A stretch of DNA of 30,542 nt, from NCBI GenBank assembly GCA_004552385.1, contig SFOL01000012.1:1-30542 (forward strand). The letters run 5' to 3'. The translations under genes were made by a program, and so were the position numbers. The notes under the pieces were generated by a model that was given only the letters and a program-made list of their open reading frames with translations, was not told the origin of the DNA and ran no database searches. Source of the stretch: Bacteroidales bacterium. GTDB lineage: Bacteria; Bacteroidota; Bacteroidia; Bacteroidales; Marinilabiliaceae. Of the stretch, positions 1 to 6,461 are shown piece by piece; the first letter of the stretch is position 1, and every line of letters begins with the position of its first letter.

Positions 1-84
1 CTTCGTTAAGCTCGACACCGACAGGAATTTCCTTGTCAGGTGACGCGAAGTCTCTCTCTCTTGTATCATATATTGTTGTGAGCC
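1..84. other. Window edge, no supported gene
   Basis: The first 84 bases hold no gene I can support. Positions 2-43 on the plus strand read as 13 codons and a TGA, which could be the tail of an upstream gene. On the minus strand an ATG near position 75 opens a 23-codon frame running off the left edge, which could be the start of a divergent gene. Neither fragment is long enough to recognise. An imperfect palindrome lies at about 20-37. Confidence 0.3.
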
Positions 85-684
85 ATGAACATGAAAGAAA
101 TACTCTCTTATTTCATTAAAGGACTGCTCTATCTGGTGCCTTTGGCCGTCACGGTCTATGTCCTCGTGGCGGTCATCAGGTTTGCTGACTCCATTTTTGC
201 GGGAATTCCCATCGTCAGCCATGTGCCGGGGCTGGGGCTCATCCTGGTTCTTGTCCTTGTCACTATAGTCGGCTACCTGGGCAGCAGGCTTGTCACACCG
301 CAGTTCGTCTCCTGGTTCAACAGGGCGATAGCACGCGTCCCGCTTGTCAAGCTCATCTATACCTCCATCCGCGACCTGATGCGAGCTTTCGTGGGCGATA
401 AGCGAAAGTTCAATAAGCCCGTCATCGTCAGCTTGGATCGAGATGGTATAAACAACCGCCTTGGTTTCATAACTCAAGAGGATCTGTCGTCGCTCGGCCT
501 CGACGGCATGATCTCCGTCTATTCCCCATACCCCTATTCCGTCATGGGCGACCTTATTATCGTACCGCGGTCTCAGGTGCGCCCCATCAACGCCCAGCCT
601 GCCGAGGTGATGAAGATGCTCGTCTCGGGTGGCGTGTCTCTGCCCGGGACTGGCGATGACACGGATGCCGCCGAAAATAAATAA
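85..684 (+). CDS. DUF502 family membrane protein
   Basis: A 199-residue integral membrane protein of the DUF502 family, whose biochemical role is not established. Two hydrophobic segments, about residues 8-30 and 48-68, are followed by a cytosolic or periplasmic domain with the family's typical stretches: RVPLVKLIYTSIRDL near 92, then a β-rich part with GFIT, SVYSPYPYSVMGD and IIVPRSQV. The ATG at 85 is followed by a second in-frame ATG at 91, and either could be the true start. The end, rich in Gly, Asp and Ala, is probably disordered. It stands alone upstream of tRNA-Ala, with no partner that hints at function. Confidence 0.85.
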   Translation: MNMKEILSYFIKGLLYLVPLAVTVYVLVAVIRFADSIFAGIPIVSHVPGLGLILVLVLVTIVGYLGSRLVTPQFVSWFNRAIARVPLVKLIYTSIRDLMRAFVGDKRKFNKPVIVSLDRDGINNRLGFITQEDLSSLGLDGMISVYSPYPYSVMGDLIIVPRSQVRPINAQPAEVMKMLVSGGVSLPGTGDDTDAAENK

Positions 685-715
685 TGCGCTTGGATGAATT
701 TTCTTTACCTTTCTC

Positions 716-746
716 TTGCGCATATCGTTTCAAACGCATAATTTTG
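716..746 (+). promoter_or_regulatory. Bacteroidota promoter for tRNA-Ala
   Basis: TTG at 716-718 and TAATTTTG at 739-746 are separated by 20 nt. This matches the Bacteroidota primary-sigma pattern (-33 TTTG, -7 TAnnTTTG). Transcription would begin about 10 nt upstream of the tRNA, as expected for a tRNA gene. Confidence 0.65.
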
Positions 747-766
747 CACTCGTCAAAAGGACATTT

Positions 767-840
767 GGGGGTATAGCTCAGTTGGCTAGAGCGTTTGAAT
801 GGCATTCAAAAGGTCACGGGTTCGACTCCCGTTATCTCCA
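767..840 (+). tRNA. tRNA-Ala (anticodon GGC)
   Basis: A complete cloverleaf can be folded by eye. The acceptor stem GGGGGTA pairs with TATCTCC (two G-U pairs). The D-stem is GCTC/GAGC. The anticodon stem TTTGA/TCAAA carries loop ATGGCAT, so the anticodon is GGC and it decodes GCC. The T-stem is ACGGG/CCCGT with loop TTCGACT. The discriminator is A840, and the bases after it are CCT, so the terminal A of CCA is not encoded. The gene sits 16 nt upstream of the structured metK leader and may share its transcript. Confidence 0.93.
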
Positions 841-844
841 CCTT

Positions 845-952
845 ATCTCAAGATAGAGATGCGGTCAGGTCAAGAGTGGATGGATTTGCTACTTGCAACC
901 ACTTTAAAAAAGTGCTAAAGTGCTTTATTGAACTTTTCCGCTTTTTTATCTC
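845..952 (+). promoter_or_regulatory. Probable S-box-like (SAM-I class variant) leader of metK
   Basis: The leader directly upstream of S-adenosylmethionine synthetase carries SAM-I landmarks in the right order. These are TCAAGAG at 869-875, GCAACC at 895-900, a small hairpin CACTT/AAGTG at 900-914, and GTGCTAAA at 912-919, which corresponds to the conserved J3/4 strand. A closing helix is available between GCGG (861-864) and CCGC (938-941), extended by GAGAT (856-860) with ATCTC (948-952). The P2 arm is shorter than in classical Bacillus S-boxes, so this would be a variant. GAGAT can also pair with ATCTC at 845-849 just upstream, an alternative fold. Identification is by motif and context only; a covariance-model search was not possible. 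Confidence 0.6.
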
Positions 953-962
953 AGGCTCTTAG

Positions 963-1002
963 AAAGCTCGCCTCTCAACTTGAGGCGAGCTTTTCTTTTT
1001 TT
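963..1002 (+). terminator. Intrinsic terminator/attenuator in the metK leader
   Basis: A 12-bp stem (963-974 with 982-993), a 7-nt loop and a T-rich tail to 1002. It ends about 20 nt before the metK start codon and I see no promoter between it and metK. Reaching metK would therefore require readthrough, the geometry expected of a transcription-attenuating riboswitch. It may also terminate tRNA-Ala transcripts. Confidence 0.85.
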
Positions 1003-1021
1003 GCATTTTATATTTCTGCCG

Positions 1022-2323
1022 ATGTCATACTTCTTCACGTCGGAGTCCGTCTCCGAGGGGCACCCCGACAAGGTGGCCGACCAAATTTCAGACGCCGTTC
1101 TTGACGCGCTCCTTATCCAAGACGAGGAGAGCAAAGTCGCTTGCGAGACGCTCGTCACCACGGGTCTCACTGTTTGCGCTGGCGAGCTCTCTACAAACGG
1201 TTACGTCTCGGTGCAAGATGTGGCGCGCCGCGTCATTGACTCTATAGGATACAACAAGAGTGAGTACCAGTTCGATGCGCAGTCTTGCGGCGTCATATCC
1301 GCACTCCATGAGCAGAGCCACGACATCAACCAGGGAGTCGTCCGAGCCGACAGGGAGAAGCAGGGCGCGGGAGACCAGGGCATGATGTTCGGCTACGCCT
1401 GCCGCGACACCGAGGAGCTCATGCCGCTTCCCGTCTACCTCGCCCACAGGCTGCTTGAAGAGCTCAGCGCAATTCGCCGCGAGGGTAGGGTCATGACCTA
1501 CTTGCGTCCCGACTCCAAGAGCCAGGTCACCATAGAATATTCCGATGACAACAAACCCCTGCGCGTCGACACCATTGTAGTCTCGACACAACATGACGAC
1601 TTTGCGCCCGAGAGCCAGATGCTCGACGTCATCAGCCAAGATGTCAAGAATATCCTCCTGCCGCGCGTCAAGGCTCTGCTCCCTGCCAACGTGGCCGCAC
1701 TTTTTGACGACGATGTCGTTATTCTCGACAACGCCACCGCGGGCCGCGCTGAAGACGCCGACAAGCTCAAGCTCTTTGTCAATCCGACTGGCAAATTCGT
1801 CATCGGCGGACCTCATGGAGACACGGGTCTTACAGGTCGTAAGATAATTGTGGACACCTATGGAGGAAAAGGAGCCCATGGCGGCGGCGCTTTCTCTGGC
1901 AAAGATCCGTCCAAGGTCGACCGTTCCGCCGCCTATGCGGCTCGTCACGTGGCCAAAAACCTCGTGGCCGCCGGCGTGGCGGACGAGGTCCTCGTCGAGG
2001 TGGCCTACGCCATCGGCATCGCTGAGCCCGTCGGTCTCTACGTCAACACCTATGGCACTGCCCATGTCTCCATGTCCGATGGGGATATTGCCGCCAAAGT
2101 TCTCAATATATTCGACATGCGCCCCTACGCCATTATCGAGCGTTTTAAGCTGAAGAACCCTATATACGAGCCAACCGCGTCATACGGACACTTCGGCCGC
2201 AAGCCTCAGGAGAAGGACGTGACTATCAATGTCAACGGCCGCACGTTAACCAAACACGTCGAGCTCTTCACGTGGGAGAAGCTCGACTACGTCGCCAAGG
2301 TGAAAGAATCTTTCGGACTGTAA
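1022..2323 (+). CDS. metK: S-adenosylmethionine synthetase (methionine adenosyltransferase)
   Basis: Makes S-adenosylmethionine from methionine and ATP in the cytosol. The 433-residue product shows the family motifs in order: SEGHPDKVADQISDAVLD at the N-terminus (catalytic His14), GAGDQGMMFGYA (ATP site), GGPHGDTGLTGRKI (P-loop-like glycine motif), and GGGAFSGKDPSKVDRSAAY. The ATG at 1022 is preferred over an upstream alternative start at 980, because 980 lies inside the leader terminator and the family begins just before the FTSESVSEGHPDK block. It is longer than the E. coli enzyme (384 residues), with extra sequence in the middle, as I recall for Bacteroidota homologues. The S-box-like leader and terminator upstream suggest feedback by SAM. 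A terminator follows at 2356. Confidence 0.97.
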   Translation: MSYFFTSESVSEGHPDKVADQISDAVLDALLIQDEESKVACETLVTTGLTVCAGELSTNGYVSVQDVARRVIDSIGYNKSEYQFDAQSCGVISALHEQSHDINQGVVRADREKQGAGDQGMMFGYACRDTEELMPLPVYLAHRLLEELSAIRREGRVMTYLRPDSKSQVTIEYSDDNKPLRVDTIVVSTQHDDFAPESQMLDVISQDVKNILLPRVKALLPANVAALFDDDVVILDNATAGRAEDADKLKLFVNPTGKFVIGGPHGDTGLTGRKIIVDTYGGKGAHGGGAFSGKDPSKVDRSAAYAARHVAKNLVAAGVADEVLVEVAYAIGIAEPVGLYVNTYGTAHVSMSDGDIAAKVLNIFDMRPYAIIERFKLKNPIYEPTASYGHFGRKPQEKDVTINVNGRTLTKHVELFTWEKLDYVAKVKESFGL

Positions 2324-2355
2324 GCCTCGGCGGTTCAAGCGCTGTGTATGTCAAA

Positions 2356-2400
2356 GCCGGCCGGCGGTGCGCCATGTGTGCCGTCGGCCGGCATCTTTTT
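2356..2400 (+). terminator. Intrinsic terminator after metK
   Basis: A 15-bp GC-rich stem with two G-U pairs (2356-2370 with 2378-2392), a 7-nt loop, then a run of five T. It lies 32 nt after the metK stop. Confidence 0.85.
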
Positions 2401-2563
2401 GTCCAATGTCAGGTGGGAAACCCATGCCTGTATCTCGTCGCCGGTTTTGGCGGGCATGCCGGCAGGTTATCTATCTCGAATGCGGATCTGTGCGCGGCGG
2501 GCGCTCCTCCATGCGGGCCATCATGTAGACACCGCTCCCAGGTCGCCATCCGTTGGTTGTAAG
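2401..2563. other. Intergenic, nothing recognised
   Basis: Together with the flanking terminators this makes a gap of about 300 bases between metK and the convergent Nudix gene. Short open frames cross it, but none has a recognisable protein or plausible start context. Confidence 0.4.
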
Positions 2564-2611
2564 AAAAAACATCGCCCTCCCCGCATTCGCTGGGAGGGCG
2601 ATGTTTTTTTT
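2564..2611. terminator. Bidirectional intrinsic terminator
   Basis: A perfect stem (about 2564-2581 with 2592-2609) around a 10-nt loop, flanked by an A-run on the left and a T-run on the right. It therefore has a U-tract in both directions. It sits 16 nt past the stop of the minus-strand Nudix gene and also backs up the metK terminator on the plus strand. Confidence 0.9.
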
Positions 2612-2627
2612 GAAGGGCGGAGGCCGG

Positions 2628-3044
2628 CTACAGTATCTTGCCAGTCTTAAATATTCTGCCCACTATCTCGTCTATTATCGGAAGATCAGATTCCGGCCAC
2701 GCCAGACTCATCAGCTGCATGGGCATGAACCACTCCGCGCGAGAATGGTGCGTCAACTCCACGCTGCCGTTTACAATTTCAGCAAGAAAAGGGTATATCT
2801 TATAGCTTTTTTCCTCCGAAGCTTGCACCATGAACGTCTTCAGCTCGTCCACCACGTGGATGCTCAGGTTCAGCTCCTCTTGCACGCGCCTGACCACGCA
2901 GTCCACGGGGCTCTCGCCTTTTTGCGGCTTGCCACCAGGAAACTCCCACGCCCCGCTGTTTGATACGCGCTCGTTCCTGTTGGCCGCCAGTATCATGCCC
3001 TCGCGGACTATCACGGCGCACGACACGTCGATTATCTGCATCAT
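2628..3044 (-). CDS. Nudix hydrolase, MutT-like
   Basis: A 138-residue Nudix hydrolase, expected to cleave a nucleoside diphosphate linked to another group, often a damaged or non-canonical NTP. The Nudix box spans residues 38-60: GKPQKGE, then RRVQEELNL. The two metal-binding Glu of the EE pair (56, 57) are present. The usual REUxEExGU reads RR instead of RE and LNL instead of xGU, so the box is slightly divergent. The N-terminus (VSCAVIVREGMILAANRNE) and GAWEFPGGK are typical of MutT/CTP-pyrophosphohydrolase-type members. ATG is duplicated at the start (3044 and 3041). It stands alone on the minus strand. Substrate cannot be assigned from sequence. Confidence 0.85.
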   Translation of the reverse strand: MMQIIDVSCAVIVREGMILAANRNERVSNSGAWEFPGGKPQKGESPVDCVVRRVQEELNLSIHVVDELKTFMVQASEEKSYKIYPFLAEIVNGSVELTHHSRAEWFMPMQLMSLAWPESDLPIIDEIVGRIFKTGKIL

Positions 3045-3141
3045 TAGTCTCAGTTTCTATTCTTCTTTCTCGGCATGCGTCTTGCTCACGCCTGTGCCTC
3101 TGTTACGCACGCCACTCGGTAATGTTCTGATGTTAACATTT

Positions 3142-3169
3142 GCCAATCGGGGTGATTCGCATCATTGGC
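3142..3169 (-). terminator. Hairpin downstream of the guanine deaminase gene
   Basis: GCCAAT (3142-3147) pairs with ATTGGC (3164-3169), with a further short GAT/ATC pairing inside. It lies 36 nt past the stop of the minus-strand deaminase and lacks a clear U-tract, so the terminator assignment is tentative. Confidence 0.35.
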
Positions 3170-3204
3170 GGCATTTTAAGGTTGACTTGTTTCTCCTGGC
3201 GTCC

Positions 3205-3672
3205 TTAATACTCGGTCTTGTCCGTCTTTGCGTCCCACGCCTTGAATGTCTCAATGGCCTCTTCGCCCAGCATGCGCTCCTGCGGAATGGCCCGCTCGCG
3301 CTCCGGCAGGCTTAGCTGCTGATATATGAACGAGTCGTCGAAGTTGATTTTTGCCGCGTCGGCCTTAGTGTTCCCGTAAAATATTTTGGATATGTGGGCC
3401 CAGTATATCGCGCCAAGACACATGGGGCAGGGCTCGCAAGACGTGTATATCTCCGCCCCGCGCAAGTCGTAAGACCCTTCGTGGAGGGCGGCGTCGCGTA
3501 TGGCCTTAACCTCGGCATGCGCCGTCGGGTCGTTCTCTGCCGTCACGCGGTTCACGCCGCGGCCTATCACTTTCCCGTTCTTCACGACGATGGCGCCGAA
3601 AGGGCCGCCGCCTTCCGCCACGTTCGACGTCGCCATGCGTATGGCCTCGCGCATATATGTCTCCTTGTCCAT
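3205..3672 (-). CDS. guaD: Guanine deaminase-like cytidine/deoxycytidylate deaminase-fold enzyme
   Basis: A 155-residue zinc-dependent deaminase, predicted to convert guanine to xanthine in purine salvage. Zinc ligands and catalytic Glu are visible: His52 and Glu54 in TAHAEVKAIR, Cys82 and Cys85 in SCEPCPMCLG. Length, the FDDSFIYQQL block near residue 112 and a C-terminal Trp...Tyr tail resemble the Bacillus GuaD type more than tRNA adenosine deaminase TadA, which is why I favour guanine deaminase. The ATG start at 3672 gives a normal N-terminus (MDKETYMREAIRMA). It lies downstream of rpmF on the same strand, but a terminator separates them, and it may have its own -7 element at 3801-3808. 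Confidence 0.8.
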   Translation of the reverse strand: MDKETYMREAIRMATSNVAEGGGPFGAIVVKNGKVIGRGVNRVTAENDPTAHAEVKAIRDAALHEGSYDLRGAEIYTSCEPCPMCLGAIYWAHISKIFYGNTKADAAKINFDDSFIYQQLSLPERERAIPQERMLGEEAIETFKAWDAKTDKTEY

Positions 3673-3800
3673 AATGTTCTCTTTTATATGTCAGACCTGT
3701 CCTCGCCTCCGCGTCCAGCGCCTCCTTGCCCCGCCGTGTGGGAGCGTTGAATGCGCATCCGCGTCTTTAAGGATCGGCCGTTATTGAGTCCGCATCATCA

Positions 3801-3808
3801 CAAATATA
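3801..3808 (-). promoter_or_regulatory. Candidate -7 box for the deaminase gene
   Basis: TATATTTG on the minus strand matches TAnnTTTG. I do not see a clear TTG at the expected upstream distance, so this is weak. It would give a leader of about 120 nt. Confidence 0.3.
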
Positions 3809-3864
3809 CGAAATTGTTGACGAAAACATTTATTTGCCCCTTTTCGCACGCCATGCGTAAACAC

Positions 3865-3912
3865 AATTTGCCCCTCGTAAAGGCTATTTGTTAACCTTCC
3901 GAGGGGCAAATT
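3865..3912 (-). terminator. Hairpin terminator after rpmF
   Basis: AATTTGCCCCTCG (3865-3877) pairs perfectly with the segment at 3900-3912, with AAGG/CCTT pairing possible within the loop. It begins 42 nt past the rpmF stop. The tail on the minus strand is only moderately T-rich. Confidence 0.65.
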
Positions 3913-3953
3913 ATCGTCAGACAATGAGCGTCTGCCGAAAATTCCGCCGAGAC

Positions 3954-4139
3954 TTAGGCTGTAACCTCTTTCTCGATGGCGAGCTTACCGCGGTAGTATC
4001 CGCACTCACCGCAGACGGTGTGGAGCTTGATGGTTGCACCGCAGTTTGAGCAAACGCCGAGGGCGGGAGCTACTGCCTTGTAGTGCGTGCGACGCTTGTC
4101 GCGACGGGTTTTCGAATGGTTTCGCTTAGGATGTGCCAT
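3954..4139 (-). CDS. rpmF: 50S ribosomal protein L32
   Basis: A 61-residue zinc-ribbon ribosomal protein of the large subunit. The N-terminus MAHPKRNHSKTRRDKRRTH is characteristic of the family, and the ribbon is CSNCG ... CGECG with four Cys. It follows the DUF177/YceD gene on the same strand, an arrangement found across many bacteria, and is probably expressed from the promoter upstream of that gene. A hairpin terminator follows. Confidence 0.97.
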   Translation of the reverse strand: MAHPKRNHSKTRRDKRRTHYKAVAPALGVCSNCGATIKLHTVCGECGYYRGKLAIEKEVTA

Positions 4140-4221
4140 TTCTTTTTGTTTTTATTGGTTTGATATCTTGTGCGTTTTCATTTTCCCGCCGTTCGCCGAC
4201 GGGTCAAAACGCCCGTAAAAG

Positions 4222-4794
4222 TCACTCTCTGTTTTTCAGTTGAGCCAAAGCCGCCCATCGGGGGTCTACCACGTCGCCGCTCGCCTCCTGGGCCTCTTTT
4301 CTCTTGCGCTCCAAGTCCTCTTCGCTCCTCACGACGTATTTCTCAAGTTCATTGAGCATTGACGGGTCGCAAGTGGGATTCCCGTCGTCGTCAAGAGGGT
4401 GCTCGCAACGGAGCGGGATCATCACGCAGGCCATCTCGTATATCCACTGCGACAAGTCCAGCCTGTCTTCGGCCATGTCGACTTCAAACAGATCGTCGTC
4501 GAGCTCCTCGAACTTCTCGCCGAGCTTCAGCGTGATGCGCTCGCCACAATCCTCTATGGGGTAGTCGAACCACCCGAGGCATACGTCGCACTGGAGGCGG
4601 AGCGTGCCGCTGATGTCAAAATCAAGCGTCATCATCTCGTCGTTCTTGTGCGCCTGCACGTCGACCTCCAGCTTGCCATGATCTACAAGCGCATTCTCCA
4701 CGCGCCCGAAGAGGTCGTCGCCACACTCGAAGTGGAATGCGTGATCTCCGTTTTCCAAACGCCTTAGTGGTATGCTGTAATCTGCTTGCTCCAT
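4222..4794 (-). CDS. DUF177 (YceD) family protein
   Basis: A 190-residue DUF177/YceD protein. In other bacteria the family is coupled to rpmF and implicated in 23S rRNA metabolism, but the molecular activity here is unproved. Visible features are the FDISGTLRLQCDVCLGWFDYPIE block around residues 59-81 (a conserved Cys pair), an acidic middle section (EELDDDLFEVDMAEDRLDL), and a CEHPLDDDGNPTCDPSMLNEL segment near 129-149. The last residues, DPRWAALAQLKNRE, match the family's usual end. The gene begins 24 nt inside a clear promoter and is separated from rpmF by 82 nt, consistent with one two-gene transcript. Confidence 0.88.
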   Translation of the reverse strand: MEQADYSIPLRRLENGDHAFHFECGDDLFGRVENALVDHGKLEVDVQAHKNDEMMTLDFDISGTLRLQCDVCLGWFDYPIEDCGERITLKLGEKFEELDDDLFEVDMAEDRLDLSQWIYEMACVMIPLRCEHPLDDDGNPTCDPSMLNELEKYVVRSEEDLERKRKEAQEASGDVVDPRWAALAQLKNRE

Positions 4795-4817
4795 TGGGGT
4801 TTTCGCAATTTGCGGTG

Positions 4818-4846
4818 CAAAGTTAGTAAAAATATCTTTTCGTCAA
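4818..4846 (-). promoter_or_regulatory. Bacteroidota promoter for the DUF177-rpmF operon
   Basis: On the minus strand TTGAC (4846-4842) and TAACTTTG (4825-4818) lie about 18 nt apart. This fits the -33 TTTG / -7 TAnnTTTG pattern. The start codon is 24 nt further on. Confidence 0.65.
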
Positions 4847-4912
4847 CTATCAGAGCCCCGCAAGCCGCGCCCTTTTCCGACTCTTTTTGCCCTCGTTTGT
4901 TCTTGGAAATAG

Positions 4913-4970
4913 AAAAACCCCGCCATCTCGGCCTCCAAGCAAGCACCCGGAGGTGGTGAGTCTGGCGGGG
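4913..4970 (-). terminator. Intrinsic terminator of the 2-oxoacid oxidoreductase operon
   Basis: On the minus strand CCCCGCCA pairs with TGGCGGGG, with a further CCTCC/GGAGG pair inside, followed by a five-T tail. It starts 43 nt past the stop of the last gene of the operon. Confidence 0.8.
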
Positions 4971-5013
4971 AGTAATTGTTGACTATTGTTTCCCCGGTCG
5001 AGTCCGGCTCTGC

Positions 5014-5580
5014 CTATGCGGCCGTGGCGCAGCTCTCGCCCATGGTCATCCGCTCGCCCATTTTGAGCGCTTTCTCGTTGGCGGGCAGCAACTTATGGTA
5101 CCGCTCGGGCAATGTCTTCTTCAGGCTTTCCATTATGGCGTCGTTGTCGAGTATCTTGTCGACGCTAAGCAGTGCGCCAAGTACCATTATGCCCGTCATT
5201 TTCTGGAGTCCGTTGGCGTTGGCCGTCTCTGTGGCGTCCACGCCATACACCCTGATGTCGGTCCGGGTGGGCTTCTTCTGTATGCCGTATTTGTCATACA
5301 TCAGTATCCCGCCCGGCTTCACGCGGCTCTCGAATTTGGTCAGACTCTGCTGGTTGAGGGCTATCACCACGTCGTATGTGTCCACGATCGGCGAGCTTAT
5401 CCGCTCGTCTGATATCACGACGGTCACGTTGCTCGTGCCGCCCCTCTGCTCCGGGCCATAGCTCGGCAGCCATGTCACCTCTTTGCCGCGCAGCACGCCG
5501 CCATAGGCCAACGTCTTGCCCATCGAGAGGACGCCTTGCCCTCCGAATCCGGCTATCAGAATCTCGTTTGTCATCCTCAT
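5014..5580 (-). CDS. korC: 2-oxoacid:ferredoxin oxidoreductase, gamma subunit
   Basis: The gamma subunit of a four-subunit 2-oxoacid:ferredoxin oxidoreductase that decarboxylates a 2-oxoacid to acyl-CoA and reduces ferredoxin. The 188-residue protein begins with the family signature GFGGQGVLSMG (about residues 12-22), followed by YGPEQRGGTSNVTVVIS near 60 and a substrate-domain fold ending in KALKMG. It is the last gene of the operon, 33 nt after the beta gene. ATGs at 5580 and 5574 are both possible starts. Whether the complex prefers 2-oxoglutarate or a branched-chain 2-oxoacid cannot be read from the sequence, so the symbol is provisional. Confidence 0.88.
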   Translation of the reverse strand: MRMTNEILIAGFGGQGVLSMGKTLAYGGVLRGKEVTWLPSYGPEQRGGTSNVTVVISDERISSPIVDTYDVVIALNQQSLTKFESRVKPGGILMYDKYGIQKKPTRTDIRVYGVDATETANANGLQKMTGIMVLGALLSVDKILDNDAIMESLKKTLPERYHKLLPANEKALKMGERMTMGESCATAA

Positions 5581-5613
5581 TCTTGTTTTTTTGACGGCTC
5601 TGGCCTCCTGCGG

Positions 5614-6444
5614 TTAAAACCTCAGAGCCCTGTCGCCTATGTTCTCTTGGGCGGGGGCCTCATATGGGTGGGCCTCCATTTTCTTGTCGAGGGCTTTCAG
5701 GGTGCCCATCTTCATGCTTTTCATCCTTTCGTCCAGCCATGCGTTGGCGTCGTGCGGGGTCATCTTCCAGCCCGAGCAGCACGTGCCCATGAACTCTATG
5801 ACGCTCGTGCCGCGCTTGGCCAGCGTGTTCTCAAAGGCGCGGCGCACGGCTTTCTTGGCGTGGATGACGTTCTTGTAGCTCGTCACGCACTCGCGGCTCA
5901 CGAAGCACGTGCCCTCCGTCTTGCACAGCAGGTCGGTTATGGGCAGCGGGTAGCCGTTCAGCTCCACTGTGCGGCCGTCGGGGCACGTCACCGTCTTCAT
6001 GCCAAGCGGGGTGGTGGGGGCCATCTGGCCGCCCGTCATGCCATACACCGCGTTGTTCACGAAGATTATGGTTATGTTTTCGCCCCTATTGCAGGCGTGT
6101 ATGACCTCAGTCGTGCCTATTGCGGCCAATTCGCCATCGCCCTGGTAGGTGAACACCATCTTGCCCGGGTTCAGCCGGTTCACAGCCGTGGCCACGGCTG
6201 GCGCGCGACCGTGGGCGGCCTCCACCCAGTCAATGTCTATGTAGTTGTATATGAACACAGAGCATCCCACGGGGCTTATGCCTATGACGTTGTCGTCAAG
6301 GTGCATGTCGCTCAACACGTCGGCCACGATCTTGTGTATCGTGGCGTGGGAGCATCCGGGGCAGTAGTGCATGTCGGCGCCCGTCATCAGGCGCGGGCGC
6401 TTGTACACTATGTTGTCGTCTATCCTGAGTCTGTTCGGTTCCAT
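5614..6444 (-). CDS. korB: 2-oxoacid:ferredoxin oxidoreductase, beta subunit (thiamine diphosphate-binding)
   Basis: The catalytic beta subunit, 276 residues. HYCPGCSH near residue 26 is the conserved N-terminal motif of the family. The thiamine diphosphate site is GDGELAAIGTTEV followed by FVNNAVYGMTGGQ, the GDG...NN motif that holds the Mg2+-diphosphate. The end (SGWKMTPHDANAWLDERM) is typical of the two-gene alpha/beta architecture. I take the ATG at 6444, 17 nt past the alpha-subunit stop, because the open frame upstream of it is antisense-like and overlaps the alpha gene. It belongs to the same operon as the flanking subunits. Confidence 0.93.
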   Translation of the reverse strand: MEPNRLRIDDNIVYKRPRLMTGADMHYCPGCSHATIHKIVADVLSDMHLDDNVIGISPVGCSVFIYNYIDIDWVEAAHGRAPAVATAVNRLNPGKMVFTYQGDGELAAIGTTEVIHACNRGENITIIFVNNAVYGMTGGQMAPTTPLGMKTVTCPDGRTVELNGYPLPITDLLCKTEGTCFVSRECVTSYKNVIHAKKAVRRAFENTLAKRGTSVIEFMGTCCSGWKMTPHDANAWLDERMKSMKMGTLKALDKKMEAHPYEAPAQENIGDRALRF

Positions 6445-6461
6445 CTTCCCTCGCTCTTTCT

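Noticed and set aside
1088..2065. A 325-codon open frame antisense to metK
   Set aside because: It lies wholly inside metK, has no recognisable motif, and its composition is what GC-rich codons give when read on the other strand.
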